DNA of 64,000 bases from Brenneria roseae subsp. roseae (GCF_003115845.1 NZ_KZ819023.1:60920-124919), one strand, 5' to 3'; positions 18,034-27,960 are shown, numbered from the stretch's first letter. Numbers and translations: made by a program. The notes: generated by a model from the letters alone, not told the origin.

Positions 18034-18540
18034 TTAATGATACAATGTGGAGTGAATTTTTAGGCTCGGAAAGAGTCTATAGGACCCACAATGAGGGATC
18101 TCTGGACGCATGATGAAGCCGTAAGTGTTTCCTGCCTGTGCCGCCTGACGCAATCTGATCCTTTCTTCTTCTGTCAGATCGTTAGCTAACCAGCATAGTA
18201 CCGCGCTGTAATTTCCCGTCAGCAATGCTTTTTCCATCGCATCTACCGTCAGCATCGGACTAATATGATGCAAGTGAACTATTTTATCTAGCGGTAATCC
18301 CGATTGTTGTAACCAGGGACGGCTAAGTTTTTGCTGGGGAGATAGCCACAGCAGCCAGCGAGACTGCGCGCCTAACTGTCGTAAAAGAGGCAGTAACAAA
18401 TGCGTGACGATTGGTTGGTCGGCGTTATAAACGATTTCACTGATAATTCCCCCACAGGATGCAGATGAATCTGTAGGACGTGAGTTATTGGAAAACGTTG
18501 ATTGCTGTGCGTTGTAAACGCTGAGTGGCTGAGTACGCAT
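18034..18540 (-). CDS. sulA: SulA, SOS cell-division inhibitor
   Basis: SulA binds FtsZ and blocks septation during the SOS response; Lon then degrades it. The 168-residue protein keeps the [20 protein letters not shown] core, the [19 protein letters not shown] segment and the C-terminal [10 protein letters not shown], which carries the Lon-recognition histidine. The ATG at 18540 follows GGGGAGAAC. A near-perfect LexA box lies 22-41 bp upstream. It is divergent from sxy and upstream of ompA, as in E. coli. Confidence 0.95.
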   Translation of the reverse strand: MRTQPLSVYNAQQSTFSNNSRPTDSSASCGGIISEIVYNADQPIVTHLLLPLLRQLGAQSRWLLWLSPQQKLSRPWLQQSGLPLDKIVHLHHISPMLTVDAMEKALLTGNYSAVLCWLANDLTEEERIRLRQAAQAGNTYGFIMRPEIPHCGSYRLFPSLKIHSTLYH

Positions 18541-18561
18541 AATGAGTTCTCCCCATAGTGT

Positions 18562-18581
18562 TACTGTATGCACATACAGTA
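18562..18581. promoter_or_regulatory. LexA (SOS) box of sulA
   Basis: TACTGTATGCACATACAGTA is a 20-bp near-palindrome with the CTG-N10-CAG core, just upstream of the sulA start. Confidence 0.95.
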
Positions 18582-18761
18582 TCTTTTGCGTGGGTGAAAA
18601 TCAACCTGATTTTTTCAAAGCGCTTCGCATATTCCACATGCAACATTCAACAAGCTCATTTTGTGTTTGAAGCCATATGTACCCTGTGATTAATTACTTG
18701 TTCCTGTTATTGATATTCCACTTTAACAGGGACAAGTTATTCAATACTAAGGATTACAGTA

Positions 18762-19388
18762 ATGAAACATTTATGCGAAAAAAGGATTTTGCAATCTAAG
18801 CGTTATTTTGCGTCTTTGGGAGACATAACTTCCCGTTCTCAGTTTGGTGGCTACAGCATAGCAGCAAATAAAATAATCTTTGGGGTAGTGTCGGGAGGTG
18901 AACTTTACCTGCGGGCCAGTAAAAAAGATGAAGCCTATTTTCACGATCGCAATATGCCGCCTCTTATCTATACCAAGCGTGGAATACCGATTCCGCTGAA
19001 TTACTATCTGGTTGACGAGTCTCTCTGGGAAAATCATTTGCAACTGTTGCAGTTTGCCAGAATATCGCTGTCAGGCGCCCAGTATGATAAAGCGGCGAAA
19101 AGCAGAAGCGGACGTTTAAAGGATTTACCTAATTTGAACCACGATCTTGAACGCCTGCTATGGAAGGTAGGCATCAGGAATATTGATGAACTACAGCAGT
19201 GCGGCGCCAAAACAAGCTATCTAAGGCTGCGTGCGGTCAGTGCCAATCTCAGTGTGAATACGCTATTGGCACTGGCAGGGGCAATATGTGGCACACATCA
19301 GGCCGCACTCCCGATCGGGATACGCAATGAACTCTTGGAATGGTATGAGCGCAATGCCAAATCCTCTTTCAAAGAGAACAAGCACTGA
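18762..19388 (+). CDS. sxy: Sxy/TfoX, competence co-activator of CRP
   Basis: Sxy works with CRP at CRP-S sites to switch on DNA-uptake genes. The 208-residue protein shows the TfoX N-terminal domain (SRSQFGGYSIAANKIIFGVV and ELYLRASKKDEAYF). The C-terminal helix-hairpin-helix-like domain has LERLLWKVGIRNIDELQ and GAKTSYLRLRAV. The start at 18762 aligns with the family. It is divergent from sulA; I saw no convincing CRP-S site in the 190-bp spacer. Confidence 0.93.
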   Translation: MKHLCEKRILQSKRYFASLGDITSRSQFGGYSIAANKIIFGVVSGGELYLRASKKDEAYFHDRNMPPLIYTKRGIPIPLNYYLVDESLWENHLQLLQFARISLSGAQYDKAAKSRSGRLKDLPNLNHDLERLLWKVGIRNIDELQQCGAKTSYLRLRAVSANLSVNTLLALAGAICGTHQAALPIGIRNELLEWYERNAKSSFKENKH

Positions 19389-19415
19389 ACAAATAGCATT
19401 TGTATGCTGACTATT

Positions 19416-21551
19416 TTACAACTTAATCATGTCGTTTTTTAATTGAGTAAGTTCAGGTAATAGTTCAATAAGTAACCCGACCTGTTGAAGAACCAATAAT
19501 TCTTTGCTGTCAGGTTCTGCGGACAGGGATTGAATGCGGCTCACAATGGCATTCAACCCCTGATTTATACGCAGGCTTTCTGTCTCATGATGATGTAATG
19601 CGTCATCCACGTAGCAAACGGCATCATCCAGTAATTGCAGCATGTCCGGGGATGTGATTTTTCCCCGATGAGCGCCCAACGTAGAGATATAGCTCAGCAA
19701 TGTGTGGTTCAGACACATAAAGCGAAAGGCGCTGCCCATTTTGTTTCTGATCGCGTGAGGCTCTGACGACATGTTGGACACAACCGAAGCTAATTCTGCA
19801 TCACAGTTATGGGCATCACGACGCGCGATACGGTAGGTCAGGCTGTTATCTTTTCCCTGATGGTACTGCACCATAATGGCATTAAGATAACGGCAATTGG
19901 CATCCAGCGTTTTATTGATAACCGCAGGCAGCCCGCGGAAACGCCAGTCCGGCCAGATAAAGCTGACCGCCGCCCAGGCAATGGCGCAGCCCAGAAGCGT
20001 ATCGATGACGCGAGGCGCTGCAACCTCAAATCCTTCACCCAGCAGATTAAAACACAGCAGCACCAGTAGGGTAATAAACATGGTGGCGTGGGCATATTGT
20101 ACGTTTCGGAAGGCAAAAAACAGTACGCCGCTAACGACAATCAACGTCAGTTGTCCCTCAAGCGAGGGCACAAAGTACAAAATGGGCAAGCCCAGTAAAA
20201 TACCGGTCAATGTACCGATGATTCTCAACGCCAGCCTGCGCCGCGTCGCATTATAGTTAGGTTGACAAACAAACAGGCTGGTCAGCAGAATCCAGTAACC
20301 ATGCTGCATGCCGGTTATCTGGATAAATGCATAGCCGCTACAGAGTAAGACCGACATACGGATAGCATGACGAAACAACGCTGACTGTGGCGTCAGATGT
20401 CGGCTGATTCTCAGCCGAATGTCGCTCCACCCGGTAATTTTGTCGTCTGCCAACGTGTTCTCAGGGTTATTTTCCTGTTCGATCGTCTGTTCCGATTCAA
20501 TCGTTGAGAGCTGTGCATCAATCGCCCGTAGATTGTTCAGCAGGTACTGCAATGCTTTTATTTGCGAGGCATCGGTCTGTTGACTTTCCGCGGCTCGCTT
20601 AATCGCGGATTCAAGATGCACGAAAGCCCGTTCGATATGGTTATCATGTTGATACTTTTGCTGTAACAAAATGGATTGCGCCAACTGCTGGCAGGCGCGG
20701 GCCTGCATTGAAAGCAAGCGTTGGAAGCGAAACAGGACATCGCTGTAGCGAAATTTTTCACGCAGTTGAGGATAGTGCACATGGGATGAACTCGCGCGCT
20801 CATGGATATCCTGAGCAACGAAGTAATAATGTAACGTCCGTCGGGTTCCTCTCTGACCCCGGTCTCCACGCAGTCGCGTTAATAATGAAGACTTGGTCTG
20901 GTTCAGCGTGGCAACCAGTTGGCTGTTAACCATTGCAACGTCGATGAGTAATCGATCCGCGTCGTCTTCAATATCCGGGTCGAACAAGTTTGCTTTCGCA
21001 TCCAGATAGCGTGCCAGCTGCTGATAGCACTGCGCCAGATTGTCCTGCAAAGGCCGGATAGGGAAAATCAGATGCCCAAGCAGGGTAAGCAGGTTATACC
21101 AGGAAGCGCCGATCAGAAGCATGATGGGTTGCTGATACCAGGTGCTGTAGAGTGAAATCCCCAGCATGGTATAGATCGCAATCAGTAGTGCACCAAAAGC
21201 GATGGTGGCATAACGCTGCCCCAACGCCCCGAGCAGAATAAAGCCGCATGTTGATATCGCCAGTCCCAGAGTAAATAACCAGGGGTAGGGGAAGAGCAAT
21301 TCGATGGAAGCGGAAGCAATAAAAAAGCAGGATAGCGTAATAAACAGATTACGTAGCCGCCCTGTCAGGCGATCGTCAAGATCCGTTAACGCCGCCGCCA
21401 CAACGCCCAGCGTTAATGGGATAGTGGATGTGGGTTGCTCAAGCCACCAGGGAACGATAGTCGTACCGGTAAGGGCAATGAAAATGCGAATGTAATACAG
21501 CCAGTTGCTGTTATAGACATAACGGCGGATGCCAGGCGTAAATGTGAGCAA
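19416..21551 (-). CDS. yccS: YccS, FUSC-family inner membrane protein
   Basis: The 711-residue protein is a close homologue of E. coli YccS (717-720). Two blocks of hydrophobic helices, each of about six segments, flank a large cytoplasmic domain that includes RLRGDRGQRGTRRTLHYY and FRFQRLLSMQARACQQL. The second membrane block has QPNYNATRRRLALRIIGTL, the FUSC family signature shared with aromatic-acid efflux proteins such as AaeB. Its substrate is unknown. It follows yccF by 20 bp on the same strand and is likely cotranscribed. Confidence 0.93.
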   Translation of the reverse strand: MLTFTPGIRRYVYNSNWLYYIRIFIALTGTTIVPWWLEQPTSTIPLTLGVVAAALTDLDDRLTGRLRNLFITLSCFFIASASIELLFPYPWLFTLGLAISTCGFILLGALGQRYATIAFGALLIAIYTMLGISLYSTWYQQPIMLLIGASWYNLLTLLGHLIFPIRPLQDNLAQCYQQLARYLDAKANLFDPDIEDDADRLLIDVAMVNSQLVATLNQTKSSLLTRLRGDRGQRGTRRTLHYYFVAQDIHERASSSHVHYPQLREKFRYSDVLFRFQRLLSMQARACQQLAQSILLQQKYQHDNHIERAFVHLESAIKRAAESQQTDASQIKALQYLLNNLRAIDAQLSTIESEQTIEQENNPENTLADDKITGWSDIRLRISRHLTPQSALFRHAIRMSVLLCSGYAFIQITGMQHGYWILLTSLFVCQPNYNATRRRLALRIIGTLTGILLGLPILYFVPSLEGQLTLIVVSGVLFFAFRNVQYAHATMFITLLVLLCFNLLGEGFEVAAPRVIDTLLGCAIAWAAVSFIWPDWRFRGLPAVINKTLDANCRYLNAIMVQYHQGKDNSLTYRIARRDAHNCDAELASVVSNMSSEPHAIRNKMGSAFRFMCLNHTLLSYISTLGAHRGKITSPDMLQLLDDAVCYVDDALHHHETESLRINQGLNAIVSRIQSLSAEPDSKELLVLQQVGLLIELLPELTQLKNDMIKL

Positions 21552-21571
21552 CGGTCTATCCTCTGGCCCGG

Positions 21572-22018
21572 TTAACGATAGTGACGGCGCGCGTTTTCTT
21601 CACGTGCCGCCTGCGCCAGCTCGACAGGTACAACGCGGCGTCCAACGGGCCACAGCGCGATGGCGGCGATTTTAAAATTGGCGATACCCACGGGAATGCC
21701 AATGATGGTGATACATTGTGCAATTCCCGTAACGATATGAGACAGACATAGCCACCAGCCAAAGAAAATAAACCAGAATATGTTTAGTAAGGAACCGCCG
21801 GCATTCAAAAGATGACTTTTTTCATCGGGGCGCAGTTCATCAACGTGAATGGCCTCATTGCCATAGGGGAACAACGATAATTTGGTAATTTCCCAACATG
21901 AGCGGGTCAGCGGTAGCGTAAAGATCAGCAGAATACTCACCCCGGTAGCCAACAGCCAGGATAATGTGGTGAAAAAACCTCCCAGTACGAAATTCAGAAT
22001 GTTCAATACTGTGCGCAT
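21572..22018 (-). CDS. yccF: YccF, YccF-domain inner membrane protein
   Basis: The 148-residue protein carries two YccF-domain repeats, each with hydrophobic helices (for example NFVLGGFFTTLSWLLATGV and FWFIFFGWWLCLSHIVTG). The conserved PFGxEA-like motif appears as FPYGNEAI, and the second repeat has IPVGIANFKIAAIALWPVGR. The function is unknown. It is the first gene of a yccF-yccS pair, divergent from helD. Confidence 0.93.
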   Translation of the reverse strand: MRTVLNILNFVLGGFFTTLSWLLATGVSILLIFTLPLTRSCWEITKLSLFPYGNEAIHVDELRPDEKSHLLNAGGSLLNIFWFIFFGWWLCLSHIVTGIAQCITIIGIPVGIANFKIAAIALWPVGRRVVPVELAQAAREENARRHYR

Positions 22019-22185
22019 AATCTCTCCTGTATTTCCAGGGTAACCAAACCCTATGATGATAAAAGAATTATCACATCAAGTATCAGAATATCCTAACCTG
22101 TTTTTAAGGCTAGAGCGCAAATACCGATAACGGGTAGACTACGACGATGGCGAGCAACATCTCACAATTTTATGGCGCAAATATA

Positions 22186-24243
22186 ATGGAACTTAAATCA
22201 ACATCTTTAGGTAAACATTTGGCTCAGCATCCTTATAACCGGGTGCGGCTGCTTAATGCCGGCGTCGAGGTGGGTGGCGATAAACATGAATATATTATCC
22301 CTTTTAATCAATTGCTTAACATCCACTGTAAGCGAGGATTGGTATGGGGGGAGCTTGAGTTTGAGCTGCCCGCAGATAAAGTGGTGCGACTGCATGGAAC
22401 CGAATGGCAGGAAACACAGGCATTCTATCGTTATTTACTGAAGTCCTGGCAAGACTGGAGCGGGGAAATGAGCCAGGTAAGCGCCGGTGTTTTGCAGCAG
22501 CAGGTGGATGAAATCCAGGCGTTGGAGCAGCAGGATGCCTGGTTCAGCCGAAAGGCGCTCGCGCAATTGCAGGAAGATATTTGCAGCACATTTGCTTCGT
22601 TGCCGCTTCCTGTTGTTCGTCTGGATGAATTTGATAATTGCCGCGATAACTACCGGCTCTGCCAGCAATGGCTCGATCGCGGAAGTAAAGAGCGAACAAG
22701 ATGTAATCAAGCGTGGATGGCGCGCACGCTGGTGGAGCAGCAAGCGTTTTTTCAGTCTGTAGAAACCACGCCGTTGAATCATGCTCAGTGCACGGCGGTC
22801 ATCAATGGTGAGGATGCCGTGCTGGTGCTTGCCGGCGCGGGGAGTGGCAAAACATCGGTGCTGGTGGCCCGTGCCGCCTGGTTGATGTACCGGGGAGAAG
22901 CAACGCCCGATCAAATTCTGCTGTTGGCGTTCGGCCGTAAAGCGGCAGAAGAAATGAATGAGCGCATTCAGTCCCGTTTGCATACGGAAGAGATTCAGGC
23001 CAAAACGTTCCATGCGCTGGCGTTGTCTATTATTCAGCAGGCCAGCCGTAAAGCGCCCATCATCAGCGAATTGGAAAGCAACAGCAAAAAACGGCGTGAA
23101 TTGCTGATAAAAAACTGGCGGCAACAGTGCTCCGAGAAAAAAACTCAGTCGAAGGGCTGGCGTCAATGGTTAACGGAAGAACTGGGGTGGCAACTGCCGG
23201 AGGGTGATTTCTGGAACGATCGGGCGTTGGCTGAACGTCTTGCCGGACGTCTGGAACGCTGGCTGGGATTGATGCGGATGCAGGGGGGGAGTCAGGCGGA
23301 AATGGTTGAACAGGCTCCAGAGGAGATTCGCGCATTATTTCAACAGCGAATACGGCTGATGGCGCCGTTGTTAAAAGCCTGGAAAAAAGCGCTGAAAGAT
23401 GAAAATGCTGTCGATTTTCCCGGTTTGATTCATCAGGCTGTCAATCTGTTGGATAAAGGTCGGTTTATCAGCCCGTGGAAACATATTTTAGTTGATGAGT
23501 TTCAGGATATCTCCCCCCAGCGGGCCAGGTTGCTTGCGGCATTACGGCGACAGAACAGCAGAACCAATTTATTTGCGGTGGGCGATGACTGGCAGGCGAT
23601 CTATCGTTTTAGCGGAGCCGAACTATCGCTGACAACGGCGTTTGAGCAAAACTTTGGCGCCAGTGAACAGTGCGCTCTGGATACGACTTATCGCTTCAAT
23701 GAACGTATTGGTGAAGTGGCTAATCAGTTTATTCAGCAGAATCCTTATCAGCTTAAAAAGCCACTGAATAGCCTTACTAAAGGGGATAAAAAGGCGGTGA
23801 CCATTCTGCCTTTCGAACAACTGGAGCCGCTGCTGGATAAATTAAGCGGCTTTGCGAAACCTGATGAGCGTATATTGATATTGGCTCGTTATCACCATCT
23901 ACGGCCGGACATATTGCAGAAAGCGGCGACAAAATGGCCGAATTTGGCTATCGATTTTATGACAGTGCATGCCAGTAAGGGCCAACAGGCTGAGTATGTG
24001 ATTATTGTTGGCCTGCATGATGGTAAAGATGGTTTTCCCGCGCCTGCGCGTGAATCGATTCTTGAAACGGTATTGCTGCCTGAGCCAGAGGATTTTCCGG
24101 ATGCCGAAGAGCGTCGTTTACTGTACGTCGCGTTGACCAGAGCCAAACATCGGGTATGGTTGCTACAGGATAGTAAAAATCCGTCGGTATTTATTTCGCA
24201 ACTTCATCGGTTGGGCGTACCGATACAGCGTAAACCGGGTTAA
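22186..24243 (+). CDS. helD: DNA helicase IV (HelD), UvrD-like superfamily 1
   Basis: HelD is a 3'-5' DNA helicase linked to RecF-pathway recombination. The product has the SF1 motifs in order: Q-motif LNHAQCTAVI, Walker A LAGAGSGKTSV, LLLAFGRKAAEEM, TFHALAL, Walker B ILVDEFQDISPQRA, GDDWQAIYRFSGA, TYRFNERIGEVANQFI, TVHASKGQQAEYVIIVGL and RLLYVALTRAKHRVWLL. The N-terminal 180 residues are the HelD-specific domain. The ATG at 22186 (685 residues) matches the E. coli start MELKATTLGK; an ATG 39 bp upstream is possible, and neither has a good ribosome site. Confidence 0.95.
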   Translation: MELKSTSLGKHLAQHPYNRVRLLNAGVEVGGDKHEYIIPFNQLLNIHCKRGLVWGELEFELPADKVVRLHGTEWQETQAFYRYLLKSWQDWSGEMSQVSAGVLQQQVDEIQALEQQDAWFSRKALAQLQEDICSTFASLPLPVVRLDEFDNCRDNYRLCQQWLDRGSKERTRCNQAWMARTLVEQQAFFQSVETTPLNHAQCTAVINGEDAVLVLAGAGSGKTSVLVARAAWLMYRGEATPDQILLLAFGRKAAEEMNERIQSRLHTEEIQAKTFHALALSIIQQASRKAPIISELESNSKKRRELLIKNWRQQCSEKKTQSKGWRQWLTEELGWQLPEGDFWNDRALAERLAGRLERWLGLMRMQGGSQAEMVEQAPEEIRALFQQRIRLMAPLLKAWKKALKDENAVDFPGLIHQAVNLLDKGRFISPWKHILVDEFQDISPQRARLLAALRRQNSRTNLFAVGDDWQAIYRFSGAELSLTTAFEQNFGASEQCALDTTYRFNERIGEVANQFIQQNPYQLKKPLNSLTKGDKKAVTILPFEQLEPLLDKLSGFAKPDERILILARYHHLRPDILQKAATKWPNLAIDFMTVHASKGQQAEYVIIVGLHDGKDGFPAPARESILETVLLPEPEDFPDAEERRLLYVALTRAKHRVWLLQDSKNPSVFISQLHRLGVPIQRKPG

Positions 24244-24255
24244 CCCCATAAGCAG

Positions 24256-24282
24256 AAAGGCCGACGGGGCTTGTCGGCCTTT
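24256..24282. terminator. bidirectional terminator between helD and mgsA
   Basis: AAAGGCCGAC and GTCGGCCTTT form a perfect 10-bp stem with a 7-nt loop between convergent genes. Confidence 0.85.
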
Positions 24283-24299
24283 GCGATAAAATCATCGTA

Positions 24300-24758
24300 T
24301 TATTTCAGGCGATCCTGCAAGTAACGCTGATAATCGGGGATGGTGATTTGTACCGACTGTCTAAACAGTTCTGAGTTAATCAGGAAATCGGCCGTTGAAC
24401 GATTGGTGGCTACCGGGATATTCCAGACGGTGGCCAATCTCAGCAGAGCCTTAACGTCAGGGTCGTGAGGGACGGCATTAAGCGGATCCCAAAAGAAAAT
24501 CATCATGTCTATTTTCCCTTCGGAGATCAGCGCACCCACTTGCTGGTCACCGCCCATCGGGCCACTCAACATACTTTTTACGGGAAGGCCGGTATTCAAC
24601 TGAATCAAGTTGCCGGTGGTCCCGGTGGCATAAAGCTTATGCTCGGCAAGCTGTGCTTTGTTGGTGGCAACCCAGTCAAGCAGGGCCTGTTTACAGTGAT
24701 CGTGTGCAACCAAAGCAATATGTTTGTGTGCGGCAATGGTGCGGGTGGTGAACTCCAT
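24300..24758 (-). CDS. mgsA: methylglyoxal synthase
   Basis: MgsA converts dihydroxyacetone phosphate to methylglyoxal and phosphate, an overflow route under phosphate limitation. It is 152 residues, as in E. coli, with the catalytic Asp71 (GPMGGDQQ), His19 (ALVAHDHCK), His98 and Asp101 (VPHDPDVK) all in place. The TGTTGNLI phosphate loop is at 46-53. The start is preceded by AAGGACGTAACC. It is convergent with helD and divergent from yccU. Confidence 0.98.
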   Translation of the reverse strand: MEFTTRTIAAHKHIALVAHDHCKQALLDWVATNKAQLAEHKLYATGTTGNLIQLNTGLPVKSMLSGPMGGDQQVGALISEGKIDMMIFFWDPLNAVPHDPDVKALLRLATVWNIPVATNRSTADFLINSELFRQSVQITIPDYQRYLQDRLK

Positions 24759-24969
24759 GGTTACGTCCTTCAGTCGGTATGCTAAAGCTATCGAGGTAGT
24801 GCAAACAGATTACGGAAACACTGTTTCAGTGCAAAGAGATAAAAAAGGAAAAATACGAACGGGCGTCAAAAATCTGACATGAGTGAACGGAAAATCACCA
24901 CATTGATACATTTTCTTTTGCCGGCGATTGTACGATAACTATAAAACGCGATGTAACAAGAGGCAGACC

Positions 24970-25386
24970 ATGATGAAAGACCGCGAGATAGAAGCTGTAC
25001 TGAAAACGGTAAAAACCATTGCGCTTGTTGGTGCCAGCGAGAAAACAACTCGCCCAAGCCATGGGGTTATGGCGTACTTGCTTGAGCAGGGTTATAACGT
25101 CATACCGGTAAGTCCAAAGTTGGCTGGTCAGGTTTTATTGGGACAGCGGGTTTACGCCAGCCTGGCAGACATTCCGCAGCGTATTGATATGGTCGATATC
25201 TTCCGGCAACCGGAGGCGGCGTATGATATTGCACAGGAAGCGATTGCCATTGGCGCTAAGGTGCTGTGGTTGCAGATTGGTGTCGTTAATGAACAGGCGG
25301 CTATCCTGGCGAGAGATGCGGGTTTGGATGTGGTGATGGACCGATGCCCTAAAATTGAAATTCCGCGTTTAGGATTAGAAAAATAG
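24970..25386 (+). CDS. yccU: YccU, CoA-binding domain protein
   Basis: This small Rossmann-fold protein belongs to the CoA_binding_2 family. It has TIALVGASEKTTRPSHGVM, the nucleotide-binding glycine loop, then VIPVSPKLAGQ, VDIFRQPEAAYDIAQEAI and the terminal MDRCPKIEIPRLGL. It is 138 residues from ATG 24970 (a second ATG is the next codon). AAGAGGC sits just upstream. The role is unknown; related domains are found in CoA-ligases. Confidence 0.92.
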   Translation: MMKDREIEAVLKTVKTIALVGASEKTTRPSHGVMAYLLEQGYNVIPVSPKLAGQVLLGQRVYASLADIPQRIDMVDIFRQPEAAYDIAQEAIAIGAKVLWLQIGVVNEQAAILARDAGLDVVMDRCPKIEIPRLGLEK

Positions 25387-25398
25387 TGATAAGCCGTC

Positions 25399-25424
25399 TA
25401 CCGGTTTGGTTATCTGAACCGGTA
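25399..25424 (+). terminator. possible hairpin after yccU
   Basis: TACCGGTT and AACCGGTA pair over a 10-nt loop 12 bp after the stop. There is no T-run, so termination is uncertain. Confidence 0.4.
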
Positions 25425-25475
25425 AACGCCGTCGATGGTGGGTTACTTTGGTATCGCCTATCTGCCGCTCGCAAC

Positions 25476-25784
25476 TCAGTGGCGAAGTTGCGGGGCTCTG
25501 CGCTGAATCACTTCCGCCAATTCGTCTAACGAAGGGTGTTCATTCTGGTTGGTTTCTTCCTGCATCAACTGAGCCTCTGCCAGATACGTATGAATGGGCT
25601 GCCCTTCATCGTCCTCCATCACCACGTGATACCAGGGGGCGGTACGCAGTGCATCGTGAGCATCAATTTCCTCCCACGTCGGAGACTCCAACGAATATTC
25701 AGGATCAATATCAATAACGACGCCTGGATACCCCAGAAGTTTATGACGAATCTGTTGTCCGATACCAAATTTACAGATAATCAT
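25476..25784 (-). CDS. hspQ: heat shock protein HspQ
   Basis: HspQ is a hemimethylated-oriC-binding and Lon-stimulating heat shock protein. The 102-residue protein keeps the YccV-like fold: [29 protein letters not shown], then [24 protein letters not shown] (given here in part as motif names). The C-terminal acidic tail is close to the 105-residue E. coli form. A strong AGGAGG ribosome site precedes the ATG. Confidence 0.96.
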   Translation of the reverse strand: MIICKFGIGQQIRHKLLGYPGVVIDIDPEYSLESPTWEEIDAHDALRTAPWYHVVMEDDEGQPIHTYLAEAQLMQEETNQNEHPSLDELAEVIQRRAPQLRH

Positions 25785-25997
25785 ATAGCCTCCTGAGAAA
25801 ATAATGACACTCTCTAAATGGGGGCCTCAGGCTTTTTTTCAAGTAGGCGGCATAGTGCTACTGTGGTTTTTTATAAAGCGCAGACCGATTGAACACTATA
25901 CTTACAGTATGGTGTAAATCTGGAGAAAATACAGACTGGCGAATAAAATGTCTCTTATCGGGGTCGAGAGAAATGATAACGAAAGAGGAACGCGACG

Positions 25998-26276
25998 ATG
26001 GCAACGATATCAATTGCAGCCTATGTTTATGGCGCAGTTCAGGGCGTAGGTTTTCGTTACAGTACGCAACGCCGCGCTGTTGAACTCGGCCTTAGCGGCT
26101 ATGTTCGCAATAATGATGATGGGAGTGTGGAAGTTGTCGTTTGTGGTAGCCAGTGGGAGGTCGAGCAACTGGTTGACTGGCTGAAGAAAGGGGGGCCGCG
26201 CAGCGCCAGTGTGGAAAAAGTATTGATCGAACCACGCGGTACAACAGATTATAACGGTTTCAAAATTCGCTATTAG
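25998..26276 (+). CDS. yccX: acylphosphatase
   Basis: The enzyme hydrolyses acyl phosphates. It is 92 residues with the acylphosphatase signatures [14 protein letters not shown] (catalytic Arg20) and [13 protein letters not shown] (catalytic Asn38). GAAAGAGGA precedes the ATG. It is convergent with tusE, with only 3 bp between the stop codons. Confidence 0.97.
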   Translation: MATISIAAYVYGAVQGVGFRYSTQRRAVELGLSGYVRNNDDGSVEVVVCGSQWEVEQLVDWLKKGGPRSASVEKVLIEPRGTTDYNGFKIRY

Positions 26277-26279
26277 CGG

Positions 26280-26606
26280 TTAGATACATTTGACTGGTTT
26301 TGGCAAACCCGCAATTTTTGTTGCTTGTTTCGCCGGACCTTTGGGGAACAGGCGGTACAGATAACGACTATTGCCTTTTTCTTCACCGTATTTTTGCGCC
26401 ATCGCTTTTACCAGCATACGAATTGCTGGCGAGGTGTTGAATTCCAGATAGAACGTCCGAACGAAGCGAATCACTTCCCAATGTGCGTCAGTGAGCTGGA
26501 TACTCTCCTGTTCAGCCAGCAGCAATGCCAGAGCTTCACTCCAGTCAGTGCTGTCCATCAGGTATCCCTGGGCGTCGGTTTTGATGATTCGACCTTCAAA
26601 CTCCAA
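26280..26606 (-). CDS. tusE: TusE, sulfur-relay protein for tRNA 2-thiouridine
   Basis: TusE (DsrC family) accepts persulfide sulfur from TusBCD and passes it to MnmA for s2U34 synthesis in tRNA. It is 108 residues with the near-invariant C-terminus PKPVKCI; Cys107 is the persulfide carrier. The [20 protein letters not shown] helix block is conserved. No ATG is available: TTG at 26606 is used here, but ATT one codon earlier would line up with the E. coli Met, and GGGGAAA lies at a suitable distance. Confidence 0.95.
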   Translation of the reverse strand: MEFEGRIIKTDAQGYLMDSTDWSEALALLLAEQESIQLTDAHWEVIRFVRTFYLEFNTSPAIRMLVKAMAQKYGEEKGNSRYLYRLFPKGPAKQATKIAGLPKPVKCI

Positions 26607-26683
26607 AATGTTTCCCCGGATGTAATACGATTGTGCCGAAGTTTAGCAAAGTTTGCTGAGGCTAAGAACCTTTGCCATAGGCA

Positions 26684-26717
26684 AAAAAAAGCCCCAACCG
26701 CTGTGGAGCTTTTTTGA
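26684..26717 (-). terminator. yccA terminator
   Basis: AAAAAAGCCCCA, loop ACCGC, TGTGGAGCTTTTTT; one mismatch in the stem. On the minus strand the arm ends in a U-run, 20 bp after the yccA stop. Confidence 0.8.
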
Positions 26718-26737
26718 ATTCGCAAGATTAAGATGAA

Positions 26738-27397
26738 TTAATCGTTACGCATAATGCCCAGAATGCTCAATAGGCTGACGAAAATGTTGTAGATCGCAAC
26801 ATACAGGCTAACGGTCGCGCGAATGTAGTTGGTTTCGCCGCCGTGAATGATATTGCTGGTCTCCCAGAGGATCGCTCCCGCAGAGAACAGGATGAACAAG
26901 GCGCTGATTGCCAGGTGCAGGGCAGGGATCTGCAGGAACAGATTGGCAATGACCGCGACAATCAGCACAACAAAACCTGCCATCAACATTCCGGACAGGA
27001 AAGACATGTCTTTGCGCGTTGTTAAGACATAGGCTGAACAGCAGAAGAAGACCAATGCTGTACCGCCCAGTGCCAGCATCACGATGTCACCTGCGCCAGA
27101 TGAGATCAGTGAACTTAAGATAGGGCCAAGCGTATATCCCATAAAACCAGTCAGCGCAAACGTGGCCAGAATACCTGCCGGACTATTTGCCAACTTATAG
27201 GTCAGGAACATCAAGCCATAAAAGCCAACCAGCATTAACAATAAGCCGGGCGCCGGCAGATTAAGTACCGTACTTGCGGTTGCTGTGACGGCGGAGAATC
27301 CCAGCGTCAGCGACAGCAAAAAATAGGTATTACGCAACACCTTATGTGTGCTGAGTAATGAGCTTTCACGTGTAGAAGAAACAATAATACGATCCAT
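26738..27397 (-). CDS. yccA: YccA, Bax-inhibitor-like modulator of FtsH
   Basis: YccA is a seven-helix inner membrane protein of the BI-1 family; in E. coli it is a substrate and inhibitor of the FtsH protease. The product is 219 residues, the E. coli length, beginning [20 protein letters not shown]. Helices include [19 protein letters not shown] and [20 protein letters not shown], and the end is SLLSILGIM. The ATG at 27397 is preceded by AGAGAGAGTCG; an upstream in-frame start adds non-family residues. Confidence 0.95.
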   Translation of the reverse strand: MDRIIVSSTRESSLLSTHKVLRNTYFLLSLTLGFSAVTATASTVLNLPAPGLLLMLVGFYGLMFLTYKLANSPAGILATFALTGFMGYTLGPILSSLISSGAGDIVMLALGGTALVFFCCSAYVLTTRKDMSFLSGMLMAGFVVLIVAVIANLFLQIPALHLAISALFILFSAGAILWETSNIIHGGETNYIRATVSLYVAIYNIFVSLLSILGIMRND

Positions 27398-27581
27398 ATT
27401 AGCGACTCTCTCTTTCAGGGTGCCATTATCCAATCTCAAAGAGTAAATAGTTACTGAATGTTATTAAAGGTGGTTTACCCTTCTTTACGCTGTAAATCGC
27501 TATATTTATGAGCATTATGGCGATTTTACGGGCATTTAAACCTCAGTAGATTATTTTTCAGCCGATTGAACGTAATGATGC

Positions 27582-27610
27582 TTTACAAGGCTCAGCACTC
27601 TGTTTATAGT
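27582..27610 (+). promoter_or_regulatory. sigma-70 promoter of tRNA-Ser(UGA)
   Basis: TTTACA and TATAGT are spaced by exactly 17 bp, with the tRNA starting 12 bp past the -10. Confidence 0.85.
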
Positions 27611-27622
27611 GCGCGTCATTGC

Positions 27623-27710
27623 GGAGGAGTGGCCGAGTGGTTGAAGGCACCGGTCTTGAAAACCGGCGACGCGAAAGCGTTCTAGAGTTCGAATCTCTAC
27701 TCCTCCGCCA
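27623..27710 (+). tRNA. serT: tRNA-Ser (anticodon UGA)
   Basis: An 88-nt class II tRNA begins GGAGGAGTGGCCGAGTGG and ends CTCCTCCGCCA. The anticodon stem CCGGT/ACCGG holds loop CTTGAAA, so the anticodon is TGA. The variable arm (GCGACGCGAAAGCGTTC) and T-loop GTTCGAATC are regular. It follows yccA as serT does in E. coli. The accessory region starts just downstream. Confidence 0.98.
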
Positions 27711-27776
27711 CTCATTCAATAAAATCAATGACTTACAAGTGGTTTTTGGTTTTGTCCTGCATAAAGTGCAGCATAA

Positions 27777-27803
27777 AAGTCCCGTAGAAAGGGGCTTTTT
27801 TTG
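27777..27803 (+). terminator. serT terminator
   Basis: AAGTCCC, loop GTAGAAA, GGGGCTT followed by seven T (one G-U pair). Confidence 0.8.
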
Positions 27804-27960
27804 TTTCTAGCCCACCTGTTTTTTCATCTTTTTTCCCCTGATTGCTCATTTTCCCCCTTCATCTGCGTATCTTCAAAAATTGATCTTTAGCTGTTGCTAA
27901 GTGTTGAAATCGGTAGTAAATCCATTAAAAGATTTCAGCGAACGACAAGAAGGGACGCGA

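Noticed and set aside
17910..18113. 67-codon frame between ompA and sulA
   Set aside because: It overlaps the sulA 3' end antisense and has no ribosome site.
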